From positions 11,945,001 to 12,009,000 of the forward strand of contig NC_044584.1 of the NCBI RefSeq assembly GCF_901933205.1: a DNA stretch of 64,000 bases, given 5' to 3'. The stretch's first letter is position 1. Every line of letters begins with the position of its first letter. The stretch is from Camarhynchus parvulus. Taxonomy: Eukaryota > Chordata > Aves > Passeriformes > Thraupidae. Below the pieces are notes generated by a model. That model saw only the letters and a list, made by a program, of their open reading frames with translations. It made no database searches and was not told where the DNA came from. The position numbers and the translations under genes were made by a program. Shown here one piece after another: positions 1 through 12,440 of the stretch.

Positions 1-1545
1 GCTGCAATAATTCAGGAATTTGAATAACAATTCAGTAGTTATGCTTGGAAAATAAAATAACCTTGAGAAAACCACCACACACAAACAAACATATGGAAGT
101 CAAAAATTTCCCACCCAAAGAAAGGCTTTCTCTGTCAGGGCAGATCTTCAGTCAGTAAATCAGAGAATTTCTACTGCTCAGTAAAGAATTGAGTTAAAAA
201 CAGAAAAATGCTTGGAGTTAATTGATTTCCTTTTCTTCCATCTATTAGAGTCGGCAATGGTGGGAGAAAGAAGAAAGTCAAAGTTTTCCTGGTCCTGCCA
301 GGTGGGCTGACAGCTCTTGCTCCATCTCACTGGCAATGGCTCCAGCTGGGAGCCCCAGGGCCCTCGCTCACTTCAGGTTGGTGCCTGCTCTCAAAGGGGG
401 TGGCTTTCTCAGTCATGCACACCACACCTTCTGGGGCACCTTGTGAAAAAAAAACCACTACAGATCACTTTGACAGCTTGAATCTCACAGATTTGAGGCC
501 AAATGATATTTATTAGGGAAGACCCTTGAGGATTTCATAGCTGTAGGAGCTCTCTGTACTGGAAGGGGTGGGGTGTGTCCTGGCTGAGAAAGGACCTGGC
601 TCTGGGGCTGATGAAATCATCCCTTCCACACCCTCAGCTCATGGCAGCCCACAACTAAACAACAAGAAAAGTGATGACTGTTTAAGTGAAAAACAGAGTG
701 GTACCTTTTTAACCAGCTCCACAGGATGTCCCACAGCACGACATGCATTTGTGGGGTTCAAAATAAATCTACTCCAATTCTAATGCAGTTTTATCTCTAA
801 AGAGAAGTTCTGCTGGTTGACATAGTTGGTACAGTCTGAACTCAACAGTCTAAAGGAAGCAGCTCTCTGGAGTCCCTAAGGATGAGTGGAGACAAATTAT
901 AATGAGCACATCAGTGGCATAATTGCACAGCAACCCAAGAAGCGAAGAACAGAAAATTTCGTCTTCTTTGTTGCTAACTAAAATCTTAAAAAATAACAGT
1001 TGCAAAAAATGTGTCAGCCAATTACTGCACTTGGCTTGTTTCTAGATGCAAGATTAGGCACTGAGAATTTCCAGCAGCAGCAGCCAAGGCTGCTGGAGCT
1101 GCTACAAGGATGGTACATCTTCCCCTTGGCCCAAACATGGATTGGCCATGGCTGACAGCTGCAGGAGAGCCTCTACAACAGCATTTATGCAATCAATGCT
1201 TGCATGGTAGTTATTTATTTAAATTCAGGTTCAGAAACACAAGACAGGATTATACAAGTGCAATGACATTGCAGGTGATTTTTCACCAGTTCTAAAGCAG
1301 GTTTTACTATCCTGCTGTTACATGCACTGCTGGTGAGACAGAGAGATTAGAATTAATTATTCACATGTGTGTACTTAAAATCTACAGGTAGTATCAGTGC
1401 ACCACTCCAAGGTAACTTCCAAGATGTCTCAGGGGGACAGACAAATGCTGAGAGCACTTACTGTCAGAAGGGACGAGTCAGGATTTGCCTCCTGCTTCCC
1501 CAGAGCTGGGCAATTCCTCAAACCCACTTGAGCACAGGCCATTGT

Positions 1546-1582
1546 TGCCAGCAGCAAAGCTGCCAGCAGCAAAGCTGCCAGC
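1546..1582 (+). repeat. 15-bp unit, two and a half copies
   Basis: TGCCAGCAGCAAAGC at 1546-1560 is repeated exactly at 1561-1575 and then as a partial copy to 1582. The preceding CATTGT base context is unique sequence. Confidence 0.9.
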
Positions 1583-3931
1583 TGGCCTCTTCCCTTCAGT
1601 TTCTTTTGGGCAACTTGGCTTCAGTTTCTAGAAGTGCTGTGCAGAATGTGAATGTACAGAATCAATGTACATTTATAACAATGAGATCATTTATGCTACC
1701 CTAGAATGTATCTGTGTCTGATAGGTGAAGTATTTGTAAAGCTAATGATCCCTTAACTGCACAATGGTACTCTGGTGCTCTCTGTTCATTCCCATCAGAC
1801 ATTTCAGGGCTTGGTTTATGAAAGAAATTCTCTTAAATGTACCAAATGGAAAGCCATGACAGAAAATCCTTCCCCTTTACTAGGAATAACAGCAGCTTCC
1901 ATCATGAGAAAATTGTTTTGCCTTACCTCTGAGGTGAAAGGATTAATGTAAAACTCTGCTGCTGCTGTGTTCTCTGTACCTACCTTCAAATTCTCTGCCC
2001 ATTTTCAGCTCATCCCAGTGGTATCAGTGGTAACTGAGCTCACTAACTCTCCCAACTTTTTTTTTTGCTGTTTTCAAGACATTTCCTGAAATATGAAGTT
2101 AAGGAAATGCTGCAACCATTTTTACTTCTATAGAAATCAGAGACTGACAATGAAGGAAAGCAACTTAATAATTAACACAGCTCCACAAGGCTTTAGTGCA
2201 GAGAACTTCATATATTTGGCATGTAGTCTGCTAAGTCTGTGTTTTCTCTTATGGGAATTCAGAGCAGTATGAATGTACTGTCAGAAGCAGTAAAATAAAA
2301 AAGCTGGTTCCATTTACAGTGATTACAGAGCTGGTGGGAAGACATCCTGATCCCACAAGGCCTGGCTCAGTTGCTGGTTCCAACACACTGCCAGAAATCA
2401 CACACAAGAAACCCGAGGGGTGCAGCAGGTCACACATTTACTGCAATCTCAAAATTCCTCTATCCTGAAATCCTCTGCTTTTGCGTGTGGAAGCACTAAC
2501 ACCAGCCCAGCTTATTTATGCTGATTTAAAGAAATCTTTATGGGATTACACCTCAGCATCAATATAAATGGTCACCTAATTAATGCCTAGTTCAGCTTCC
2601 TCCTGTGACTGATGGAAAGCAGTAACTGCGTCTCACAGAGAAACCAGATTGAATTCTCCAGCCTTCTCCATCTTAAATTGATTCAATTCTTCTGATTTCA
2701 ATACTTCAAGTGGCCTAGACTGTTTAGTATATCTTACAGAGTAAGGAGGTGTCCCAGTGCTGCCTACATTGTACAAGACCTAGCTGTGCTCTGGCTCATT
2801 ACCAGGTTTAAGCTCTACAAGAAATGAAACAACAGCAGAATTCTGCTGGCAGATTGTGCTGGTAGTGAAGTTCAGCTGGACAGATGGGCTGTCTGGGGGA
2901 GAAATGGTCCTCTGCACCACAGCAATGGCCACACATGTTGGAGCTTAGCACATTCATACCTAAAACCAGCCAGTATCATGAAAGACAATCACAAACTTTT
3001 CCTAAAGATGCTGAGGTTTTGCATCACCCTGAAAAAAAAATACAAGAATCCATGAAAAATATGGAAAGATTGTGTCACCAACTCTGTAGTATTTAGTTTT
3101 CATCAGGCCTTCCCAGGTACAGACCTACTTCAGTGGATCAATTTTAATGCTGTTACTGCAAAGCAAAGAGTGAAATTATCACTAAATTGAATCTATCAAG
3201 TACTGCTCTTGATAGAACAAATGTAGTTATGTGTTTTTGAGGTCACTGGGATCACATATGGTTATTTCTTCCTTCTACTTTTAATCAGGTCTATAAACTG
3301 GAAAATTATAGATAAACTGATGAGAAAAAATGGAACTTTCTTCTCTCCTTCCATATGTATACTAGAGGCAGAAAGGAGAGTTGTATAAAGCCAAGCTTGT
3401 TTAATCAGTGCTTGGCTGTGGGCAGTTTCACACTTCAGTAATATCCAGCTTCACAACGTGGAGCACTTGCCCAGTGGCTTCCCCAGAAATACTGAGTTCA
3501 GTGCATAGGTAGTTTTGGTTGTTCAAACACTGTATCTTCCAATGAATAATCTAATACACTTAGATTTTAGTTGAGTTGTTTTCTCATTGGACAAATACCT
3601 GATGTTTTTAGTGGTTTAACAAAACTGGATTTCTACTGTAAACCAGGATGAACTATTTTGCAGTGCTATTCAAACAAAGCATCAGAAGAATTAATCTGGC
3701 CCTTCTAAAATTTATGGCAAACACTTCAGATAACCTCAAAGAATTTAATAAAAGAATTGCGTTTTTTTCTGTTTCATTGACAAGAAAATGATAATTTTTA
3801 CTACTGGCAAACTAGGTTAATTTTGATACACACTGAGTAATCCAATGCAGACACAAACTCACTTCTGTTCTTTCATCAGCTTACCTGTAATTTACAGTTG
3901 TGTTTCTGCTAGTTTATTTGGATTGATTTAA

Positions 3932-3948
3932 TTTTTTTTTTTTTTTTT
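3932..3948 (+). repeat. Poly(T) run
   Basis: A run of about 17 T on the plus strand. As poly(A) on the minus strand it could be a retrocopy tail, but nothing recognisable adjoins it. Confidence 0.9.
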
Positions 3949-6624
3949 CCAAGCACTGGGTTTAGGCTTTGGAAATATGGGTTTAGGTGCAACAAAACCT
4001 TCTTTCTCTACTCTCATCATGAGGATAACATTACCTTACTTCATGGGACTTCAGCAAGAAGAAACCCTCCAAGCCCCAGAGCATGGCTGGGTGTATGCCT
4101 AGGGAAAGCCTCTCCCAGCTCTGTGCCACACCTGCACTCTGACAGCCAAAACCTGAGCCCATGCTGCCAGTTCTGCTGGTGACACTGGAGCACAGAGGGT
4201 CTGAAATGTCAGCAGAAGACATAAAAGGTTATATCAAATACTTTACAAAAACATAGCACCAGCCAAAATATTCACATTTCCACAGTCTGTGACTACAACC
4301 ATTACTAGAGCAATTACATTCCTCTAGAAGTGCTCATTTTACACTCACAAATGCTCACTTTAGACTGCATGACCTAACTTAAATCTGCATTTTCCAAGAG
4401 CATTATTCCTACTTTTCCCACATGCATTGATACTTGAAGCCAAATTTACAAAGGTATTTAGGGACTTTGCAGTAATAATTGGTACTTTAGCAGGTAGCTC
4501 AACACCATCAAAGCAGGCATGGGAGTTGTACTTCTATGTCATTAAGTACTTTTCCTGTATTTTTACATGTCTATGTACCATAATCTATTCTGAAACAAAT
4601 CTAACACATATGCTTGTGCAGAAATATTCTTTGCAAAGTAAATTTCACCACTGCAGAGGAATAAAAAAATCAGAATCAGAATAAAAATCACTGCTAAATT
4701 TAAGATTAAAAACATGTCTCTTTAGGGAATATTCTGCAATTGTCCATATCTAACAATCTAATTGTTTTCCATGGGTGTAAAAATGACCCTCTCCTTAAAA
4801 CTGGATTGGCACTAAACCTAGGGGCAGCAAATATTGTCAGGCTTGTATCAGAGCTTCACACGGGACAGAGCCTCTGCAAGACCCCCAAAGGCTTCTCTGC
4901 AAGAGGTTGTTATTCTGGTGTTTTCCCCAAAACTGGGCACTAAAGCCATCCCAGAAGAATGGTTATAAACCAACTTTACAAAGCAATCTGCACTTCATGG
5001 TAACTGCTCTTTATCATTTTCCAATCAACATTAGTTGGCTTCTAATTGATTTTATATTATGTCCCTTACCAGAAGTAAGAATATTGTGTTTACTAGGGCA
5101 GCACAAAGAGGGCAGGCCTATTCTTACTGCTGTATTTAATGCTGCTGCTAATCATGGAGATTAGACTGAAACAATTACAACAGCTAATTAAAGAACAATG
5201 CGGTTTTTGGCATCTTTTCTCAGACAGCACTACTGGGAATTCCTAACTCAGGCAAAGCAGGGATAATTAAAAATCGAGCTCTGGTTTCCCCTGCACTGGC
5301 AGCTGGATCACGCTGATTAAACTGCAAATAAAACACATGAAACCAACACTTTGTAGTGTATCCAATTTCACTTAAAAGGGTCTTTAAACTGAATCATAAA
5401 CAGAGAAACAGTGCACAACAAATTATTTAGCTGAAGCTGGATATAGTCTTCACTGCAGTTGCTTCACAGCTCGCTGTCTCTGGTACAGAGCATGGGACAT
5501 TCATTAGTGCAGGGCCTGGTGAGCCTCTTGAATCATCCATGGCCCTTCCAAAGGCAGCACTGCTCAAAACATCACACTAGAAGCCACTGAGTTCAATCAA
5601 ACACCAGCATAAATATTTGGAAGACCCCTGTGGAAAATGCAGAATTGCACCCAATGACACTCAGGTCGTTACTGAGGAGTCAGCCTGGGCTAAAACCCTT
5701 CCAGTGAGACTCTGCAGGGCGGATGAGGTGCTGAAGAGCAGCTGGTTTATGACAGCTACAAGTTCAAGACAAACTTGCAGAAATCTCAGTAGAATTAAGC
5801 CTTGTCCAAGATTATCTGGTGCTCTGCTGTAAGATACCATGGACATCAGAGCATCCCTTTGTCCTGCTCAGGTCTCAGCAACACCTGGGCTCAACATGCA
5901 GTGACCCAGAGACAGCTTAACTTCGCTACAATGATAATAAAAATAATAACCTTTACTCCTGGCTAGTGTTTGCCTGTATACTTTTGAGCCACACAAGAGC
6001 AGTAAGAACACAAACAAACTCTAAGAACAAGACATAAAAGGAAATGCAAAAAATACCAAATTACTTGCCTTAAGCATGTTTGTGTGTTTAAAAATCTGCC
6101 TGAAGGTTGTTACTGTGCTCTCTGGACAAGTACTTAGTGCTTTGTTAAATAACAAGGGGATCTTGTTAAAATTTTTTAGCTAATGCCAAGAAATTTTGTA
6201 TTCATGCAGCTCTGTGGAGAAACATCAGTATTAACCAATTTCACTAACTGAACATATCTCATATGAATTTGATCCTGGTACAGCTCAACTACACTGAGCC
6301 TGTAAACCAGCAAGAGCACTACCTTCCTTCAAAAGCACAACTATTTTTAGCTTTATATATTAAGTAAATATATTTAACAGCAACAAATAATAATAAAAAG
6401 CAGGGAGGTTGGCACTTGGCACCTGCAATACTTGCACTAAAGCAAAGTGTTTAAGGGACAGGGTGCTGATGCCAGCAGATACAGAGGAAGGCATATAACT
6501 GAAGGGAAGTTTTCTAAGAGAAGGCTCTTTCAAGCTTTTGGTAAGCATTTGAGAGTTTGGGCTACAGGACAAAAAATCTGCTACAGAAAAGAATTAGAGA
6601 CCAAAAGGGGAAATACATTGTTTT

Positions 6625-6640
6625 CTACCTACCTACCTAC
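6625..6640 (+). repeat. (CTAC)4 microsatellite
   Basis: Four perfect CTAC units in unique sequence. Confidence 0.9.
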
Positions 6641-7025
6641 ATATGGTGCACAGATTACACAGCAGTCCTGCTTTAGCCACATGTCATGGGAACAGTTTGG
6701 AAGGCTGGCTCAGAGTTAATTAAGAATAAAATTATGCTAAAGGTCCTTGTGGAAAAAGCCCAGTTAGCACAGTGGTACTTCAGAGGAAACGCTCAGCTGC
6801 TCAAGAAACAACCAGCCTGGGCACAGAGGTGTTACAGACATTGGGCTGGCTTTTGTCAGGAAAATACCAGTGGGGAGCATCTCCTGTGAGCCTTGCCTTG
6901 CCCTCTGCCACCAGGGAACTGGCCTGGTGCAGCTGGACACTGCCAGTGCAGCTGGACAGGGTCAGCTCTCAGTGCAGAGGCAGACAGGCACACATGTGAA
7001 CAACCACAGCCCTGCCTCAGCTTAC

Positions 7026-7590
7026 TGTAGGAGTTTGGTTGTGGGGGTACCAGTTGTGGGTTTCTCTGGGTCTGGATTGAAGGCACTTGAGATGGTAGTT
7101 CATGTTCAGACTCAAGTGTTTATTACTTCTTATCAGTAAAACAGTCTCACTGCTGTGGGTTTGGCATCTTTTCACTAGAAGGCACAAAATGGCCAACAAT
7201 CTCTTGTTACAAGGTCTTTTAAGACTAAACTATCCAATTAAGAACTGACACCTGGATTATTTTCCCTTTTAACCCAATAACTGATCCCAAAGAGCCCCCA
7301 ATACAGACTTTTCTGCCCAATTACAAAATGCCACCCAAACTCATGAAGAAGGAAGAAGAAGCATGAAGAAGAAACCCAGGACGACACCCTGTGCCCTCCA
7401 TCTTGCTTCCATCCACAACATACTGAAAATCCCAAAACCTCAACTTCTCACCAAGTGATACACCTACACTGCTCTCTATAATCTATTTCACACTTTTGTG
7501 GATTCCAGTCTATCTTGAAGTCTAGGAAACTTTCTCCATGGATGAGGGTCAAAGTCAGTGCTCCCCTGGGGGCCAGGGCACCCCAGAACA
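7026..7590 (-). mobile_element. Solo LTR of an endogenous retrovirus
   Basis: On the minus strand the element begins TGTTCTGGGGTGCCCTGGCC and ends ...CAACCAAACTCCTACA, so it has TG...CA ends over about 565 bases. Near its right half a TTAAAAG box (about 7215-7222) is followed some 95 bases on by the polyadenylation signal AATAAA (7119-7124), the usual LTR order of promoter, R and poly(A) signal. The whole resembles a common LTR family of passerine genomes, recalled from memory. No gag, pol or env sequence lies beside it, so it is a solo LTR left by recombination. Flanking five-base target duplications do not match (GTAAG against CTGGC), so the ends may be off by some bases or mutated. Confidence 0.7.
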
Positions 7591-10500
7591 GCCAGAGAAA
7601 TATTCCCTGTGCCCTGGATTTCCGCATTTGGTCACATTTCAAAGCTCACAGAGAATTTTCAGAACCTAAACTCTGGAGACTTCAGAGTTTCCACTGAGGC
7701 TTCACACCTATTTCACCCCGAATCAGCCCAAACTGCCACCTTTTATTCTCTTCCTCAGAGTAATTTTTGCATTTCCCTCCATTTCATTAACCCTATTTAC
7801 CTAAGACAAACTTCAAAAATAATTTTAGCAGCCTGGACTGCCTAGAAATCAATGTCAGCAAGCAGTAACAGACAACATCACCCTGACAAAGGGCTGCAAG
7901 GAGAAGTGGCTGTTGGACACCAGTAACAGGAGAGAAGAACCAAAAACCCAAATAAAGAAGCTTAGTGGCCTGGCTGGCAACTTGCAGTGTGGTCTTGAAG
8001 GTTTCTCCTCCACCTGATCAAAGAGTGACTGATAAGGACTGTGCTGATTCCTTTTTGTCCACTGTCTTGCTTAGATGCACATATGCTTCATTACAGGCAC
8101 ACAAGATACTCTTTATTTAAGCTATTTGTTATTTCCTATTACTTTTGTTAGTCTCTGGTAACACATAAAATAAGTTTATACTGGAGAAGTAGCTTTCATA
8201 TTTTTCTCTGAAATTACAAGTTTGTTCTCAATCCCTGAAATGATATCTCATGCTTAAATGAAATTTTGGCAAAGAAAAGCAAAGAACTTTACAGCTATCC
8301 TTCTCCATCTAGTACCATTATGTCTTTATATACCTGTGTAAAAGCAAGCTATGCAAATTTTCCTAAAAATGATGATGCTACTGTAATTGTTTTTTCTAGG
8401 CTATGTTCCAAAACCAATTTTGAACTTGAAAAAACCATGAAAGTGGGATAGCTGGAAAAAAATACTTCATTTTTTACTTAATAATAAATGCTTGAAAGGA
8501 TCACAGCATTTTATAAGGTCATATGTAACACCAGTTATGACACCACAGTAATGCATTATTCAGTGCCAGCAAAGAATATAAATCCTTGTAATGTACATGG
8601 GTGAAATGTGGTTTAATTCTTATTATCCTTTGGCTTTGACTCAAAGTTCCTGCTGAGCATTATAATGTTTAGATGATGCAAATTCCCTGAGATGCTTTAA
8701 TTAAAGCTGCAATGTAAGACTGCCTCTGGCTGTTGGTCACAGTACCTGGCACTTCCATTTCCAGAGGTACCTCTCACCAGGTTCCAGTGCCCACCCTGAG
8801 CTCGGGCCCCCAGTGAAATGGGCATTTCTGGTGCTGCTCAGGCTGGGACAGACATTCTGTCTTTGCTGCTGCATGTAGGCTGAGGTTCAGCAGAAAAACA
8901 TGGCAACTAGGAGATGGAGAAAATAAAATTCCTGCTTCAACCTCTCCTTTTTTAACAAGGAACTTCTCTTGGATGTGTGCTGCAAACGGATATTTAAGAA
9001 GTTTGCAGCACAAATGCTACTTCTCAACATTTCCACTGTGCTCCAAACACTGGTAAAGAAAAGACTTGTGGGATTTGTATTACCTGGTGACTGCCATAAT
9101 TCTCTCCTGCTCAGCAGCAGGGCCAACCCCTGAACCTCTAGGACCTCTCTGGTATGTGCATGCACAACACAGCACTGGGCTTAAGGAGTATCTTCTGCCC
9201 ACCTTTTATGAAAATATCAAAAGACATGGTTTTGTTTTGAAGTGAAAAACCACCTCAGATCTCTAAACCCTACAACTGCCAAGAAAATCTTTTCCTGCTC
9301 AGCTCTGTGGGACTCTCATTCACAGGCAAGGACAGCTGGATGCCTTCAAGCAGTCTGGCAAACACCCTTCAGCATTTTTAGGAATTTCACTCTGTCTCTG
9401 CACAGCACTTGCACTCCTGTGATTGTGACCAGCCTAATGGATCCTTCTCTCCTATTGAATGCTGAAGCAGACATTTTAAATGCAGTTGTTCACATTTGTT
9501 GACTCAAAGTGCACACATCCTGGAAATTCACCTCCTTTCAGCATCACTGCCAATAAATAATTAAAAAGCTTATTAAGACAGCAAAATGCAATTCACTGAA
9601 ATTATAAGCAAATATTTTTGCATCAGGGCCCAGACTTGGGGAAACACTTAAACAGCACCTTCACTCCAAAGCAAGTGAGCATTCACATTGATGCAACTGC
9701 CTGACTTGCAAGTCTTGTGTTTTACTGAGTAAGAGCTATTACTCAGCTCTGCAAATTACTTTCTCTTGTGGAAACATACAGTTTTTCAAGATTTCAAAAT
9801 ATCTAGCAAAAACAACATTTCATAAGTAGAAAGACAAGTCTGATTTCAGCCTAAGTCCTATAATTTTGAATCTGGATAGAAAAAGCAAATAGTACAGACA
9901 GAATTTAGCCCCCACTGTATTTTTTTTCAGACATCAAAATACTTATTCAGATACACACAATATCACAAAGGCAGACAATAATGGAAATAAGGACATCAAG
10001 AAAGTGTTCTACTGCAGGCAGCATATTTGCAAATATTACTGGAACAGAATTAACTGCCACAGAGGGAACACAGACATTAGGCACAAGGAATCTCAGTTTG
10101 AAAAACATTCAGAAAATGGGACACATCAAACTAAAGTTAAATTCTAATTAAGAACATGAAACCTAGGAGGAAAAGCATATGCTGTCAGAGCCACAGCAGT
10201 TACATCAGGAGGTGACAAGGGAGGAAAGTCTGAAGAGGAACAGGGATATTTAGAGGGAAAAAAAAGCCTCTTTTGGGAACAGAGCATCTCTGCCAGACAG
10301 CACGTGTCTGGCAGCACACCTTGGAAGACAGGCAAGCCCTGCTGATCCTCTATAATTGGAATTTCCCAGAATGACCCTCCCCAGCTTCCTAATTCTGCAT
10401 TTTCATGACCAGCAGAGATGAGGGACAGGAGAGGGTTTGATGATCCCAATGAAAATTAAAATTACCAGCTGGGACACCACTGGTCTTTGAGTGACTGCAA

Positions 10501-12412
10501 TGCCCACTCTCCCACTCAACAAATGGATGAATGCCATTTTCTGAATTATGCCAATATTTGGATTGGTGTTGGATGGAGCACAGAGACTCAGACAGCTGTT
10601 TCAGGAGCATTTGCAAGGAAATCATGCTTTTGAAAATACACAACCTATTCCTGGAATTGAACAGGTTAGCTCAAGATGTAGGACTGTCTACTGTAGAAAG
10701 TAATTTAAGCTAAAACAGAGCAAGAATTCACCTTGGACCAACAATTTTTGATTAACTTCCTTTACTGGCAAGCTTAGTGTAAACTAGGCACTATGCCAAA
10801 GCCTCCCAATCCACTCTGGAGCAAATGCAATTTGAAATGCTGCTCTCATCTTTTAACAGCATGGACTTCAGGGTGAATTTTCAGGTAATGGTCAGAAGTG
10901 GCACAGACCTATGGATCAGTCATGATACTGGCACTTTGTGTAACAATAAATCAAACCAGGTCTTTACTAACTTCCTTCTCACTGCACAGTAAAGGAACAG
11001 CTCCCACACTGGTGTGTGCATCATGGTCTGCAAGGAAAAACTGCTATTTCTGTGCTGGAACCACAATTCACCAAAACTGCCAATGTTTAGTACAAGCTGG
11101 AACAGTGGGAAATGTATATTAAATATATTTTTAAATATAGTAATACCCAGACACAATTCCTAAATGTCTTTAACATGAATGAGATCTGCACACCCCTGGA
11201 TTCAGAGGCACCACACAAGCTCCACCAACTCTGCAGAAGCTGCTTGGCATTTTGCTGTGCCTTCTGTGGCATCCTCCAGGCAATGGACACAACCTGGATT
11301 TCCACCCTCTGGCACCACAAGAAACAGATACATGCCAGAAACCTGTTTGCCATGGAGATGGAAGCCAGTCACTTCATCAAATCTGCAGGCTACTCACACA
11401 CATCTCCTGTACACAGCTCCTCATGGTCACTACTGCTGAGTACGAACCCCAACAAGAGTTTCATTTGAGTTTTAGCTTCTCTGAAGCTTTTGGGCTTTCC
11501 AAGTCCATCAGTTTGCCTCAGGCCAGCTGGAGCCATGCTGGGATTTGCACCCTTCTTGCAGGAAAGCCAGAGGAGCTCTGCCCAGCAAACATGCAGCCAC
11601 TGAAACCACACAGACCTCCCCTACAGCAACTGGGGCAGCTCCTCCTGCACAGCACAACCTGCATCTGTCAGGGACCTTTTAAATAAAAATGCTGAACTAA
11701 ATGGCCTTACGAATGGCCAAGTGTGTTAAATCTCCCACACAAACACCAATTCAGTGACAGGAGCAGCGCTGGCACATCATCAGCACTTTCTGTGCCAGGC
11801 TACCCAACCACCACAGGACCACAAAGGGACTCCTGCACTGGGTGGCACAAGAAATCTGGAGCAGGGACCTGTGCATGTTTAAACATAGGCTCCTCTTCAA
11901 ATCAGAATTTAGAGATGAGATAAAATAACATTAACAGTTTTATGTGTGTCAGTTTTGAAAGGCTGGGATATAAAGAACACAAAGCTATTCAAAAAGAGAA
12001 AGAAAATGAATGTGAAGAATATGTCTGTTTGATGCCTAAAATAAAAAGGTAATGACCCCCATTTGCACAACATTTCTTGTGTTCATAGGCAAAGGAACAG
12101 CCAGCACACCTTGAGAAAAGGTTACCAAAAGGCTGACTTGGCGCTTCATTTGTTATTTAAACTGTCTTTTGCTTTTTTGCCCTTAAAAAACCAACAAACC
12201 AGCTATTAGCCAAGGTAACTTTTTGACCTTTGCAAGACACTGTGTTCAGCTAGCACGTACGGTGATAACGGTGCCAACACGAGTTCAAAGCTGAGCTGCC
12301 AGAGGTGCTCTGTAAGCAGCGATCAAACATCGCTTGTTTCCTGCTTACTAAGAAACCAAACGCTGTTGAAGACCACAACCAAATTAGCATCTAGATAATT
12401 TGTAAATAATTA

Positions 12413-12440
12413 ACTTAGTGTCATTTTATAGACACTAAGT
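12413..12440. repeat. Perfect 10-bp inverted repeat
   Basis: ACTTAGTGTC at 12413-12422 pairs with GACACTAAGT at 12431-12440 across an eight-base AT loop. It lies inside the CpG-retaining AT-rich stretch at 12.12-12.60 kb. It could form a small hairpin in RNA or be a dimeric factor site. Confidence 0.75.

Larger units (their letters stand above)
1..7025 (-). other. XYLT1: XYLT1 intron 1 segment, no gene seen
   Basis: Left end of the window, apparently still inside intron 1. It contains a 15-base tandem repeat near 1.55 kb, a poly(T) run at 3932-3948 and a (CTAC)4 run at 6625-6640. No exon, RNA gene or clear mobile element was recognised. Open frames of 60-111 codons have no family resemblance. 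Confidence 0.6.
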
